The notes under the pieces: generated by a model
Databases searched by the model: none
Told to the model about the DNA's origin: nothing
Seen by the model: only the letters and a program-made list of their open reading frames with translations
Shown: positions 1 to 8,088 of the stretch, one piece after another
How positions within the stretch are numbered: position 1 is the stretch's first letter
Layout of the letters: each line of letters begins with the position of its first letter
Position numbers and translations under genes: made by a program
Assembly: GCF_024508315.1 (NCBI RefSeq)
Contig: NZ_CP101987.1
Location: 2,604,001-2,668,000 of the forward strand
Length of the DNA: 64,000 nt
Direction of reading: 5' to 3'
Source of the DNA: Cellulomonas xiejunii
GTDB taxonomy: Bacteria; Actinomycetota; Actinomycetes; Actinomycetales; Cellulomonadaceae

Positions 1-136
1 CGGGCCCGAGAGCGAGGCCGGCCAGGTTGATGAACGCGTAGCTGCCGAGGCCGTACAGCCCCAGTCCGGCGGCGACGGCGAGGAACCCCCACCGTTCACC
101 GAGCCCGCGAGGCGCGGTTTCGGCGGCAGCCGTCAC
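1..136 (-). CDS. Membrane protein N-terminus, possibly a Wzx-type flippase (partial)
   Basis: Only the first 45 codons lie in the window; the gene runs off the left edge. The GTG start overlaps the stop of the DUF2304 gene by 4 bp (GTGA). The visible residues are a short polar leader followed by a hydrophobic stretch that reads GLGLYGLGSYAFINLAG and then LALGP. Flippases of the polysaccharide-biosynthesis family often begin with a glycine/tyrosine-rich first helix like this. The neighbours (DUF2304 protein and a dolichol-phosphate-type GT2) commonly sit beside such flippases. The family call is inference from about 45 residues; another polytopic membrane protein is possible. Confidence 0.5.
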   Translation of the reverse strand, partial: MTAAAETAPRGLGERWGFLAVAAGLGLYGLGSYAFINLAGLALGP

Positions 137-537
137 CGGGCGTCGCCGTCGACGTCCGGAATCGGGGAGACCTCCCGGACACCCGCGTCCTCGACGGCGC
201 GCTCGAGACGCTCCAGCCGCAGCCGCAGCAGCGCCGTCTGCTCCGCCAGCGCCTGGTTCTCGTGCTCGAGCTCGCTGACCTCCGCGCTGATCTGGACGCA
301 GACCACGAGCAGCACCAGGAGGCCGAGGAAGAAGATGAGGTTCACCGGGGTGGTGATGCCGACCAAGGTCGCCAGCCACTCGGTGATGCCGGGGAAGACG
401 GCCGCGACCAGGACGACGAGCGCCGTGACGATCCAGAACCCCGCGTACTTCTCGCGCAGCCGGCGACGCCGCAGCAGCTCGAACATGAACGCCAGCGTGA
501 CCAGAGCCCCGAGCAGGGCGAACAGGTGGCCGTTCAT
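133..537 (-). CDS. DUF2304 family small membrane protein
   Basis: A 134-residue protein with about three membrane helices (roughly residues 3-20, 32-49 and 62-82), an arginine-rich cytoplasmic patch after the first (ELLRRRRLREKY), and a C-terminal coiled coil (about 84-115). This matches the DUF2304 family, whose members usually accompany a GT2 enzyme of the dolichol-phosphate mannosyltransferase type; the biochemical role is not known. The ATG overlaps the stop of the upstream GT2 gene by 4 bp, and its own stop overlaps the next gene, so the three are translationally coupled. Confidence 0.85.
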   Translation of the reverse strand: MNGHLFALLGALVTLAFMFELLRRRRLREKYAGFWIVTALVVLVAAVFPGITEWLATLVGITTPVNLIFFLGLLVLLVVCVQISAEVSELEHENQALAEQTALLRLRLERLERAVEDAGVREVSPIPDVDGDAR

Positions 538-1277
538 ACGACTGCCGCCTCCGACGGGACGAGCCGCTCGCGACGGCGGCCGAGCGAGATGACGAGAGCC
601 AGACAGGCACGGGCGAGGTACACGGCGGCCTTCAGCGGGCTCTGGGACGGCCGGCCGGCCGACCGCTCGCGCATCGACACGCCGATCTGCTCGATGCGCA
701 GGCCGTTGCGGGCGGCGATCACGAGCGACTCCACGGTGTCACCCAGGTACTCGGCCGGGTAGTGCAGGGCGAAGAGCTCGACGGCACGCGGGCCGGCACC
801 GCGGAAGCCGGAGGTGGTGTCCGTGAGCCGGGTCGACGCGACGCGGCTCAGGACACCGGCGAGCACCCGCATGGCCCATCGTCGCGGCCCGCGCGCCTCG
901 TACTCCCCCGTGCCGGCGAACCTCGCCCCGATGACGATGTCGGCGTCCGCGAGCCGCTCGACGATCCGCGGGACGTCGCGGGGGTCGTGCTGCCCGTCCG
1001 CGTCGACCTGGACGACCATCGGGTACCCCTGCTCGAGGGCGTACCGGAAGCCCGCACGCATGGCGCCACCGACGCCGAGGTTGAAGGGGAGCTCGAGGAC
1101 GTCGACGCCGTGGGACCGGGCCACCGCCGCGGTGCCGTCGTGGGACCCGTCGTCGACGACGAGGACGGCCACGTCAGGCAGGTGCTCGCGGATCTCGGCG
1201 AGGACCCCCGGAAGGGACTCCCGCTCGTTCCACGCGGGCAGGACCACCAGCACGCGGGCATCAGGGGGTACGGACAC
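534..1277 (-). CDS. GT2 glycosyltransferase, dolichol-phosphate mannosyltransferase type
   Basis: A cytoplasmic GT-A enzyme of about 247 residues that probably transfers a sugar from a nucleotide donor to polyprenyl phosphate. It has the GT2 core VVDDGSHDGT near residue 40 and the metal-binding DADGQ at about 92-96. No membrane helices follow the catalytic domain, so it may rely on the coupled DUF2304 protein for membrane docking (inference). I place the start at GTG 1277 because a TAAGGT -10 box (1290-1285) lies 7 nt upstream, which fits a leaderless mRNA; a GTG three codons earlier (1286) overlaps that box and has no clear ribosome site. First gene of the leftward trio. Confidence 0.85.
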   Translation of the reverse strand: MSVPPDARVLVVLPAWNERESLPGVLAEIREHLPDVAVLVVDDGSHDGTAAVARSHGVDVLELPFNLGVGGAMRAGFRYALEQGYPMVVQVDADGQHDPRDVPRIVERLADADIVIGARFAGTGEYEARGPRRWAMRVLAGVLSRVASTRLTDTTSGFRGAGPRAVELFALHYPAEYLGDTVESLVIAARNGLRIEQIGVSMRERSAGRPSQSPLKAAVYLARACLALVISLGRRRERLVPSEAAVV

Positions 1278-1284
1278 GGCCGAC

Positions 1285-1290
1285 ACCTTA
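1285..1290 (-). promoter_or_regulatory. -10 box TAAGGT for the leftward GT2 operon
   Basis: TAAGGT on the minus strand followed by 7 nt and GTG at 1277. The spacing suggests an mRNA with almost no leader. No clear -35 element is visible. Confidence 0.4.
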
Positions 1291-1356
1291 CCGCGCAGTC
1301 GGTGGGCCCCCGGCGGGTCGTGCTCCTCGCGGCGGAGACGGGAACGGCCGCCGCCC

Positions 1357-1362
1357 TACACT
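1357..1362 (+). promoter_or_regulatory. -10 box TACACT upstream of the DUF2142 gene
   Basis: TACACT in the 140-bp divergent gap, about 57 nt before the ATG at 1419. A GGAGG ribosome site lies between them near 1402-1406, so this transcript would have a conventional leader. Confidence 0.4.
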
Positions 1363-1418
1363 GGCCGACGGTCGTCGGCGTCCGACGACCGCACCCCGCC
1401 CCGGGAGGACACCGCCCG

Positions 1419-3077
1419 ATGTCTCGCAGTCACGCCGCAGACGACGCCGACGGCGGCGCACCCCGACCCGCGCGCGCACGGCTGCGGTGGCCCGTCGTCG
1501 GTGCCCTGGTCGTCGCCCTGGGCTGGTGCTGGTCGGTCGCGACCCCGCTGATGTCGTCCCCGGACGAGCCGAGCCACGTCGTGCGCGCCGCCGGGGTCGT
1601 CCGGGGGCAGATCTCCCTTCCGGACGCCGATGCGCTCGTGAGCACGGCCGAACCGGGGGTCGCCGGCATCGTCCGGCTGCCGTCCGACTACGCGGCGTCG
1701 ATCGCTCTCCCCAACTGCTTCGCGTTCCAGCAGGACGTGCCTGCGTCGTGCCAGCCCGACCTGCCGCCGCCGGGAGACCCGGTCGACACGCGCACGTACG
1801 CCGGCCAGTACCCGCCGTTGTACTACGCCCTGGTCGGATGGCCGTCGCTGCTCCTGCCTGCCGAGTCGGGGATCCTGGCGATGCGCCTCCTCAGCGCGCT
1901 GCTCAGTGGTCTGCTGGTGACGTGGGGGCTCTACCGGCTCAGCCGGATCGAGGGGAACCGCGCCGGCGTGTGGGGTGCGGCCGTCGCGCTGACGCCGATG
2001 TGCTTCTTCCTCGGTGCGACCGTGAACCCGGCCGGGTTCGAGATCAGCGCGGCGTTCGCCTTCTGGGCCGCGTGCCTGGCCCTGGTCCTGAGCCGCGGAC
2101 CGGTGGGCAACGGTGCGCTCCTGCAAGCGGTGGTCGCGGGTGCGCTGCTCGTGAACACGCGCTCGACGGGTCCCGTCTGGGCGCTCGCCGTCGTGGTGGT
2201 GGTGCTGATCGCCGCGCCGCCGGGCCGCTGGCGCGCCGTCGTCGCCCATCCCCGCTTCCGTTGGTACGTCGCCGCCACGGTCGCTGCCAGCGCGGCGGCG
2301 ATCGCGTGGCTGCTGACGCACCCGTCGGTCGTCACCACCAAGGACCTGTACCCGCAGTTCGCGGACCCGCGCGTCGTCGTGCTCGCCGTGGTGGGCAAGG
2401 GCTCGGAGTACCTCCTCAACATGATCGGTGACTACGGGTGGCTCGACGCGCCGTCGCCCCCCGTGACGTTCATCGCCTGGTACGCCATGGTCGGGGCAGT
2501 GCTGCTGCTGGCGTTCTCGGCGGCCCGCCCGGCACGTCGGCGGGGCGCGCTCCTGGTCCTCGTGCTGGGCGTCGCGTTGGCCCCGGCCGCGCTGCAGGTG
2601 CCCACCGCCGTCGACGTCGGCATGGTGTGGCAGGGTCGCTACGCGCTGCCGCTGGCGGTGGGTGTGCCGCTGCTGGCCGCCCTGGTCGTCGGCGTCGAAC
2701 GCACGCCGGAGGGTCAGCTGCTGCGTCGTGTCGCCCGTGGCGCGGTGCCCGTCGTGCTCGTCGGTCACGTGGCCGCGTTCTACTGGGCCTCCCGACGGTA
2801 CGCCGAGGGGCTCAACGGCCAGGTCGTCACGCTGCAGCCGGACTGGGCGTCGCCGATCGGCTACCTCACGGGGACCGCCCTGTACGCCGCGCTCGCGACC
2901 GCGCTCGCCTGGTTCGCGTGGTACTCCTACCGTCCGGCGGGTGGGACCGTGGCGACGGTGGACGACGGCCCCGTCGGGGCGCACCGCGATGACGCCCCGG
3001 ACGCCGGAGCCGAGGAGGTCGCCGTCGGCCGGACGGCGGCCGACGGCGCCGCCCGGCGGCCACCCGTCCCGGACTGA
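1419..3077 (+). CDS. DUF2142 family polytopic membrane protein
   Basis: A membrane protein of about 552 residues with some ten hydrophobic helices. A cytoplasmic N-terminus rich in Ala/Arg precedes a first helix at about 24-43, followed by the acidic first-loop motif SPDEPSH. An acidic pair in the first extracytoplasmic loop is typical of GT-C glycosyltransferases and of DUF2142 proteins, which occur in polysaccharide loci. It probably uses a polyprenyl-linked sugar donor outside the membrane (inference from fold type). The start is the ATG preceded by GGAGG; the frame stays open far upstream, but that part runs antisense to the GT2 gene and looks non-coding. Confidence 0.8.
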   Translation: MSRSHAADDADGGAPRPARARLRWPVVGALVVALGWCWSVATPLMSSPDEPSHVVRAAGVVRGQISLPDADALVSTAEPGVAGIVRLPSDYAASIALPNCFAFQQDVPASCQPDLPPPGDPVDTRTYAGQYPPLYYALVGWPSLLLPAESGILAMRLLSALLSGLLVTWGLYRLSRIEGNRAGVWGAAVALTPMCFFLGATVNPAGFEISAAFAFWAACLALVLSRGPVGNGALLQAVVAGALLVNTRSTGPVWALAVVVVVLIAAPPGRWRAVVAHPRFRWYVAATVAASAAAIAWLLTHPSVVTTKDLYPQFADPRVVVLAVVGKGSEYLLNMIGDYGWLDAPSPPVTFIAWYAMVGAVLLLAFSAARPARRRGALLVLVLGVALAPAALQVPTAVDVGMVWQGRYALPLAVGVPLLAALVVGVERTPEGQLLRRVARGAVPVVLVGHVAAFYWASRRYAEGLNGQVVTLQPDWASPIGYLTGTALYAALATALAWFAWYSYRPAGGTVATVDDGPVGAHRDDAPDAGAEEVAVGRTAADGAARRPPVPD

Positions 3078-3096
3078 CGACCAGGGGTCCGTCCGG

Positions 3097-4233
3097 TCAG
3101 CGCGCCGTTTCCAGAGCCGCCTCGTACGCGGCGAGGTGGGCGCGCGCCGCACCGTCCCAGTCGAAGTGGGCCGCGCGCTCGACGGCCGCCGACGCGAGAC
3201 GCCCTCGGCGTGCCTCGTCGTCGAGCAGGGACCGGAGCTCGCGGGCGATCGACGCCTCGTCCGTGCCGCAGTAGGCCACCGCGTCTCCTCCGACCTCCGG
3301 GAGCGACAGCTCGCGCGTCGTCAGGACCACCGCGCCGCAGGCCATGGCCTCGAGCACGGGCAGCCCGAAGCCCTCCCCCAGGCTCGGGTAGGCCAGCACG
3401 GTGGCACCGGACAGGAAGCCGGGAAGGTCCTCCAGCGGCAGGTAGCCCGGGAGCTCCACCTGCAGGTGGGGGTGCGCCGCCCTGACGGCAGCCACCGTGG
3501 GCGCGACCTGCTCGTCCCAGCCCGCCCCACCGGCGAGCACGAGCGCGGGCGCCTCGGGGAGGTCACCCACGGCACGTGCCCACGCCCGGACGAGCGCCGG
3601 GACGTTCTTGCGCGGCTCCAGGGTCCCGAGGAAGCCGATGTACGACCGCCCCTCGAGGCCCAGGGACCGGGCCACCCGCGCCCGGTCCTGCACGTCGACG
3701 CGGTGGAAGAGGCTCGTGTCCACCCCGTGGTAGGCCACGTGGAACCGCGCCGGGTCCCCGCCGACGTGACGCTGCACCTCGCGCGCGGTCGCCTGCGACG
3801 GCATGACGAGCGCCGCGGCGCGAGCGACCGCGCGCCGCGTCGCGGCCCGGAAGAAGCGGGCCTTCACCGCTGAGTGCAGCTCGGGGTGGGAGAAGAACGT
3901 CGCGTCGTGCAGGGTGACCACGACGGGCAGCCCCGGCCGCAACGGCATCGTGTAGTGCGGGCTGTGCAGGAGATCCGCACGGACACGGCGCGCGATCCGG
4001 GGAAGCGCCACCTGCTCCCACGCCAGGCGTGCCGGTCGCCGCGCGATCCGGGACGACGCGACCACGACCTCGGCCGACGGCACCAGTGCTGCGAGCAGCG
4101 CGGCGTCGCGCGGCTGGCACACGACCACGAGGTCGACGCCCTGACGGGCGAGCGCCGGGAGCAGCGCGTCGACGTAGCGTCCGACGCCGCCCCTGTCCGC
4201 CGGGACGGCTGTCGCGTCAAGGAGGATGCGCAT
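3097..4233 (-). CDS. GT4 family glycosyltransferase
   Basis: A GT-B enzyme of 378 residues. The N-terminal half begins MRILLDATAV with a glycine-rich loop (GGVGRYV). The C-terminal donor domain has the EPRKN segment near 207 and the EX7E motif EGFGLPVLE near 284. It is expected to add a hexose from a nucleotide donor to a lipid-linked glycan at the inner membrane face; donor and acceptor cannot be read from sequence. A TAGGGT box sits 6 nt before the ATG, indicating a leaderless mRNA of its own rather than read-through from the similar GT4 89 bp upstream. Confidence 0.9.
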   Translation of the reverse strand: MRILLDATAVPADRGGVGRYVDALLPALARQGVDLVVVCQPRDAALLAALVPSAEVVVASSRIARRPARLAWEQVALPRIARRVRADLLHSPHYTMPLRPGLPVVVTLHDATFFSHPELHSAVKARFFRAATRRAVARAAALVMPSQATAREVQRHVGGDPARFHVAYHGVDTSLFHRVDVQDRARVARSLGLEGRSYIGFLGTLEPRKNVPALVRAWARAVGDLPEAPALVLAGGAGWDEQVAPTVAAVRAAHPHLQVELPGYLPLEDLPGFLSGATVLAYPSLGEGFGLPVLEAMACGAVVLTTRELSLPEVGGDAVAYCGTDEASIARELRSLLDDEARRGRLASAAVERAAHFDWDGAARAHLAAYEAALETAR

Positions 4234-4239
4234 CGGGCC

Positions 4240-4245
4240 ACCCTA
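4240..4245 (-). promoter_or_regulatory. -10 box TAGGGT, leaderless start of GT4
   Basis: TAGGGT, then GGCCCG (6 nt), then ATG at 4233 on the minus strand. The start codon falls at the expected first transcribed base. Confidence 0.6.
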
Positions 4246-4322
4246 GGGGCTCACGCGGACGCGTGGCTCCGGTGCCGCGACGGCGGCGCGCCGGCCACGC
4301 CGCACGCGGCACGTCGCACCGG

Positions 4323-5438
4323 TCAGCCCGCAGCGCGCGCCGCGGCCGCCTCCCGGTAGACACCGACGTGGGCGGCAGCCGACGCCTCCCACGTGTGCTC
4401 GGCAGCGAGCCGCCGCAGCGCAGGACCGGCGTCCGAGGCGACAGCACGTGCGAGCCCGGCCGCGAGGTCCTCGAGGTCCGTCGGCTCGACGAGCTCCGCG
4501 AGGTCACCGGTGAGCTCGGCCATCGAGCTGCCCGCCGAGGTGACGACCGGGACACCGTGCGCCATGGCCTCGAGCACCGGCAGCCCGAACCCCTCCCACA
4601 GCGACGGGAACACGAACGCGCTCGCGCCCGCGTAGGCGGTCTGCAGATCGGCAGCCGAGAGCCGGCCCAGGAGCCTCACGCTGCCCGGCCGGACCGCGTC
4701 CACGGCGCGGGCGACGTGCTCCTGCTCGGCCCCCCATCCCCGGGGCCCGACGAGGACGAGATCGTGCTCCAGCCCTTGTGCCTGCGCCGCGGCGAACGCC
4801 GCGACGACACCACGCACGTTCTTGCGAGGTTCGAGGGTGCCGCACCACAGCACGTAGGGCCGCTCCACGCCGGTCCGGCGCCGCCACCCGGCGACGTCCT
4901 GCGGTGACACGTCGGCGGGGTGGACACCGTGGCGGACGACCCGGATCCGGTCCGCCTCGATGCCGTGGGTGATGCAGTCGTCGCGTGTCGCGTCCGACGG
5001 CACGACGACGAGCGCGGCCTCGTCCCGCACGATCTCCAGCGCACGTCGGAACCAGGCGTTGCCACGGGCCGTGAAGTGGCGTGGATCCCGCAGGAACGCG
5101 AGGTCGTGGACCGTGACGACGAGCGGGCACCGCGTCCCGGGCACCGCCCACGTCGTGGCATGCACGACGTCCGCCGGCGCCGCGGACTCGGCCAGCGGCC
5201 GCCGCCACCGGCTCCACGCCTCGTACAGCACGACGCGCGGCAGCGCCGACGTCACGGTCCGCCCCGCCGGCGCCGGGTCCGGCACCGCGTCCCTGCGATG
5301 GCGCGCGGCCAGCCCGGTCACCTGGACGTCGTCTCGCGCGACGAGCGCGCGCGTCAGCTCGGCCACGTACGATCCGGAGCCTCCGGGGACCGGCTGCCAG
5401 CACTGCTCGACGGTCAACGACACCTGGAGCGGATCCAC
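4323..5438 (-). CDS. GT4 family glycosyltransferase
   Basis: A GT-B enzyme of 371 residues, similar in layout to its downstream neighbour: glycine-rich acceptor loop (PGGSGSYV near residue 20), EPRKNV segment near 202, and EX7E motif EGFGLPVLE near 280. The two genes may be an old tandem duplication. The GTG start at 5438 is supported by a TAGTCT box exactly 6 nt upstream (leaderless). Together with the gene at 3,097 it probably extends the same lipid-linked oligosaccharide; linkage specificity is unknown. Confidence 0.9.
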   Translation of the reverse strand: MDPLQVSLTVEQCWQPVPGGSGSYVAELTRALVARDDVQVTGLAARHRRDAVPDPAPAGRTVTSALPRVVLYEAWSRWRRPLAESAAPADVVHATTWAVPGTRCPLVVTVHDLAFLRDPRHFTARGNAWFRRALEIVRDEAALVVVPSDATRDDCITHGIEADRIRVVRHGVHPADVSPQDVAGWRRRTGVERPYVLWCGTLEPRKNVRGVVAAFAAAQAQGLEHDLVLVGPRGWGAEQEHVARAVDAVRPGSVRLLGRLSAADLQTAYAGASAFVFPSLWEGFGLPVLEAMAHGVPVVTSAGSSMAELTGDLAELVEPTDLEDLAAGLARAVASDAGPALRRLAAEHTWEASAAAHVGVYREAAAARAAG

Positions 5439-5444
5439 GGCGCC

Positions 5445-5450
5445 AGACTA
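5445..5450 (-). promoter_or_regulatory. -10 box TAGTCT, leaderless start of GT4
   Basis: TAGTCT, then GGCGCC (6 nt), then GTG at 5438. Divergent to the TAGAGT box at 5491, so two back-to-back promoters lie about 40 bp apart. Confidence 0.6.
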
Positions 5451-5490
5451 CGTGCCGGCACCCCGAAGGCGAGGACCCAGCGAGCGCGGC

Positions 5491-5496
5491 TAGAGT
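5491..5496 (+). promoter_or_regulatory. -10 box TAGAGT for the WbdD-like/exporter block
   Basis: TAGAGT in the 149-bp divergent gap. Transcription would start near 5503 and give a leader of about 85 nt that contains two palindromes (5541-5567) before the ribosome site. Confidence 0.45.
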
Positions 5497-5540
5497 CAGC
5501 ACCCGTTGCGGCCGCGACGACGCGGCTCGCGAGATCGAAC

Positions 5541-5567
5541 ACCACGTGGTGCGGCCCGTCGGGCCGC
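5541..5567. promoter_or_regulatory. Two abutting palindromes in the leader of the WbdD-like gene
   Basis: A 10-bp perfect palindrome ACCACGTGGT (5541-5550) directly abuts a hairpin with arms GCGGCCC and GGGCCGC and a 3-nt loop (5551-5567). The GGAG ribosome site begins 7 nt later. It could be a regulator site or an RNA structure controlling translation; there is no U-run, so it is not an obvious terminator. Confidence 0.45.
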
Positions 5568-5587
5568 GGAATCGGAGCCCGCACACC

Positions 5588-7120
5588 ATGAGCAACCCTG
5601 CCCGGCGTGCCCTCGCGACACTCATGCCAGGCCTCGCCGCCGGCCGCCGACGTCTGCTGCAGATGACCGACGACGTCACGCACCTGCGCCAGGACGTGGC
5701 CCGGGTCGACCGCGACCTCGCAGCGGCGAACGCGGCGCTCGTCCACGCGCAGGCCACGCTGGACGCGATCCACGAGACGACCCGCCAGCACGACGACCGG
5801 CTCGACGTGCTCCGCAGGCTGGTGTCGAAGGTCGAGCACTACCAGCCCCTCTACGGCGTCGCGGGGATCGTCGAGGAGCCGGCGCGCGAGTCCCAGGAGA
5901 GGGCGCGGCTCATCGCCGAGGCCCTCGAGCCGGTGCGTGGACGTCGCGTCCTCGACATCGGCTCGTCGCTCGGCTACATGTCGTTCGCGCTCGCGGACCG
6001 GGGCGCCCACGTCGTCGGCTGGGAGTACAACGCCGACAACGCGGAGGTGGCTCGCCAGGTCGCCGCGATCAACGGGCTACCCGTCACGTTCCTCGTCAAG
6101 GAGCTGACGGTGGAGTCCGTCCGGACGATCCCCCACGGACAGGTCGACGCCGTCCTCGTCCTCGCCGTGCTCCACCACGTCATCCACTACCAGGGCCTCG
6201 AGGCGGCGCAGGAGATCGTCAGGGAGCTGCTCGACCGGGTCCCGGTCCTGGTCGTCGAGCTGGCCACCAAGGGTGAGGACCCGGACCTGTTCTGGGACGC
6301 CTCGCAGCCCGAGGACCCGCTGGAGGTCCTGGCGCTCGTGAAGGACGACGTCGACGTCGTCCCGATCGCCGAGGTCGGCACCCACCTGTCGACCCGAACC
6401 CGCCCGCTCCTGAGGATCTCCCGCCGACAGAGCGTCACGGTGGGGGGTCGGTCCTTCACCTTCGACTCGACCTCCTACGAGGCGTACGCCGGCTCGCCCA
6501 TCGCCAACGGACCGTGGCGGCGACGCTACTTCCACGGCCGTGACCACATCGTCAAGGAGTACCTGTTCTCGCAGGACGCGCCCGACAACTGGTCGCAGAT
6601 CATCGGCGAGCTCTACACGTACTCGACGCTCGGCTACCACAGCCCGATCCACCACATGATCGAGCTGGTGGCATCGGACATCGACCACCGCGGCGCCCGC
6701 CTCGCACTCGCCCGCGTCCCGGGCACCCTGCTGTCGGAGGTCGGGCGCCCGGACGACCAGGTGCTGGTGACCGTCGTGCGCGACGTCCTGCGCACGCTCG
6801 CCGACCTGCGCGACCACGGCTTCCGCCACAACGACGTGCGTTCCTGGAACATCATCGTCAACGACCGGGGAGCGTGGCTCATCGACTACGGCCGGGCCGC
6901 GCACACCCCGCTCGAGGACGACGTCGTCGCCCTCGCGTGGGCCGTCTCGTCCGTCGCGCGTGGCACACCCGAGCCCACCACGGACCTCAAGCGCGACCTG
7001 CCCGACCTGTCGGGCCTCACCGGGACGCCGCTCGAGCCGTGGGCCGACGCACTCGCGCAGGGCGAGCGCGACCCCGGGACGCTCCTCACCACCCTGCCGA
7101 CGGCCCCCGAGGCAAGTTGA
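5588..7120 (+). CDS. WbdD-like bifunctional methyltransferase/kinase (glycan chain terminator)
   Basis: A 510-residue protein with three parts: a coiled coil (about 22-82), a Rossmann methyltransferase domain with the SAM motif VLDIGSSLG at 121-129 and an acidic GWEYNADN strand, and a C-terminal kinase-like domain with catalytic loop HNDVRSWN (about 413-420) and metal-binding LIDYG (about 430-434). The same pairing of methyltransferase with an HxDxRxWN kinase defines WbdD of E. coli O9a, which phosphorylates then methylates the non-reducing end of the O-polysaccharide. In E. coli the coiled coil is C-terminal and sets chain length; here a shorter one is N-terminal. The gene sits directly before the Wzm/Wzt exporter, as expected for a cap read by Wzt. 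Start ATG follows GGAG by 10 nt. Confidence 0.75.
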   Translation: MSNPARRALATLMPGLAAGRRRLLQMTDDVTHLRQDVARVDRDLAAANAALVHAQATLDAIHETTRQHDDRLDVLRRLVSKVEHYQPLYGVAGIVEEPARESQERARLIAEALEPVRGRRVLDIGSSLGYMSFALADRGAHVVGWEYNADNAEVARQVAAINGLPVTFLVKELTVESVRTIPHGQVDAVLVLAVLHHVIHYQGLEAAQEIVRELLDRVPVLVVELATKGEDPDLFWDASQPEDPLEVLALVKDDVDVVPIAEVGTHLSTRTRPLLRISRRQSVTVGGRSFTFDSTSYEAYAGSPIANGPWRRRYFHGRDHIVKEYLFSQDAPDNWSQIIGELYTYSTLGYHSPIHHMIELVASDIDHRGARLALARVPGTLLSEVGRPDDQVLVTVVRDVLRTLADLRDHGFRHNDVRSWNIIVNDRGAWLIDYGRAAHTPLEDDVVALAWAVSSVARGTPEPTTDLKRDLPDLSGLTGTPLEPWADALAQGERDPGTLLTTLPTAPEAS

Positions 7121-7128
7121 GGCAGGGC

Positions 7129-7134
7129 TAGACT
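7129..7134 (+). promoter_or_regulatory. -10 box TAGACT upstream of wzm
   Basis: TAGACT in the 65-bp gap between the WbdD-like gene and wzm, with AGGAG at 7171-7175 before the ATG. It may give the exporter its own promoter. Confidence 0.35.
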
Positions 7135-7185
7135 GTCCGCGCCCTCTCGCCGGGCAGATCCCCCACCGCCAGGAGCACCACTCGC

Positions 7186-8088
7186 ATGACCAGCATCAGC
7201 GAGGAACGAGAAGCCCGTCTCGCAGCACTGCCCCTCACGGAGTCCGGGCCTCGGCCGGGCTTCGCAGCAGGCACCGTCCAGCAGATCCGTGACATCTGGG
7301 CCCACCGTGAGCTGCTCGACATGCTCGTGCGTCGCGAGCTGAAGGCGCGCTACAAGGACAGCACGCTCGGCTTCGTGTGGAGCCTCATGCGGCCGTTGGC
7401 GCTGCTGCTCATCTACTGGCTCGCCCTCGGGAAGTTCCTCGGCGCCGCCCGGTCCATCCCCGACTTCGCCGTCTTCATCTACACCGGTCTGACGGCGTGG
7501 GGACTGTTCTCGGAGATCGTGACTGCGGGGACCGGCTCGATCGTCGCGAACAACGGCCTCATCAAGAAGGTCTACCTCCCGCGCGAGATCTTCCCGTTGA
7601 GCAGCGTCGGGTCCGCGATCTTCAACTTCGGCATCCAGCTCGGCATCCTGCTGGTGGCGACGGCCGCGCTGAGCGAGATCCCGACCGGCGCCAGGTGGGG
7701 GTACCTGCCACTGGCCCTCGCCGTCATCCTCGTCATCGGCACGGCGTGGGGAATCTTCCTGTCCGCGGTGAACGTCTACCTGCGCGACGTCCAGTACCTG
7801 GTCGAGATCGTCATCATGATCGCCTTCTGGACGTCACCGATCGTCTACTCGTGGGCGCTCGTCTCGGGCGAGCTCAGCCCGGCGCTGCAGCAGGTGTACC
7901 TCGCCAACCCCATCACCCTGGCCATCATCGGGTTCCAGCAGACGTTCTGGGTCGGCGGCGACGGCCAGCCCGTCCCCCCCCATCTCACCGAGGGCCTGCT
8001 CGTGTGGTTCGCGATCGGGCTCGTCATGCTGTGGCTGGCGCAGCGCGTCTTCGTGCGCCTGCAGGGCAACTTTGCGCAGGAGCTGTGA
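7186..8088 (+). CDS. wzm: ABC-2 type polysaccharide export permease
   Basis: A 300-residue permease of the Wzm/TagG type. A cytoplasmic amphipathic N-terminus is followed by the characteristic segment LLDMLVRRELKARYKDSTLGFVW, shown here as its parts RRELKARYK and LGFVW (about 45-65), then six hydrophobic helices up to about 290. With Wzt it forms the inner-membrane channel that exports a completed undecaprenyl-linked polysaccharide. The stop overlaps the Wzt start (TGATG), so the two subunits are made together. Confidence 0.93.
   Translation: MTSISEEREARLAALPLTESGPRPGFAAGTVQQIRDIWAHRELLDMLVRRELKARYKDSTLGFVWSLMRPLALLLIYWLALGKFLGAARSIPDFAVFIYTGLTAWGLFSEIVTAGTGSIVANNGLIKKVYLPREIFPLSSVGSAIFNFGIQLGILLVATAALSEIPTGARWGYLPLALAVILVIGTAWGIFLSAVNVYLRDVQYLVEIVIMIAFWTSPIVYSWALVSGELSPALQQVYLANPITLAIIGFQQTFWVGGDGQPVPPHLTEGLLVWFAIGLVMLWLAQRVFVRLQGNFAQEL

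Noticed and set aside
1356..3152. A 598-codon minus-strand frame opposite the DUF2142 gene.
   Set aside because: Low-complexity Arg/Gln/His-rich product; the plus strand shows helices and a GGAGG ribosome site.
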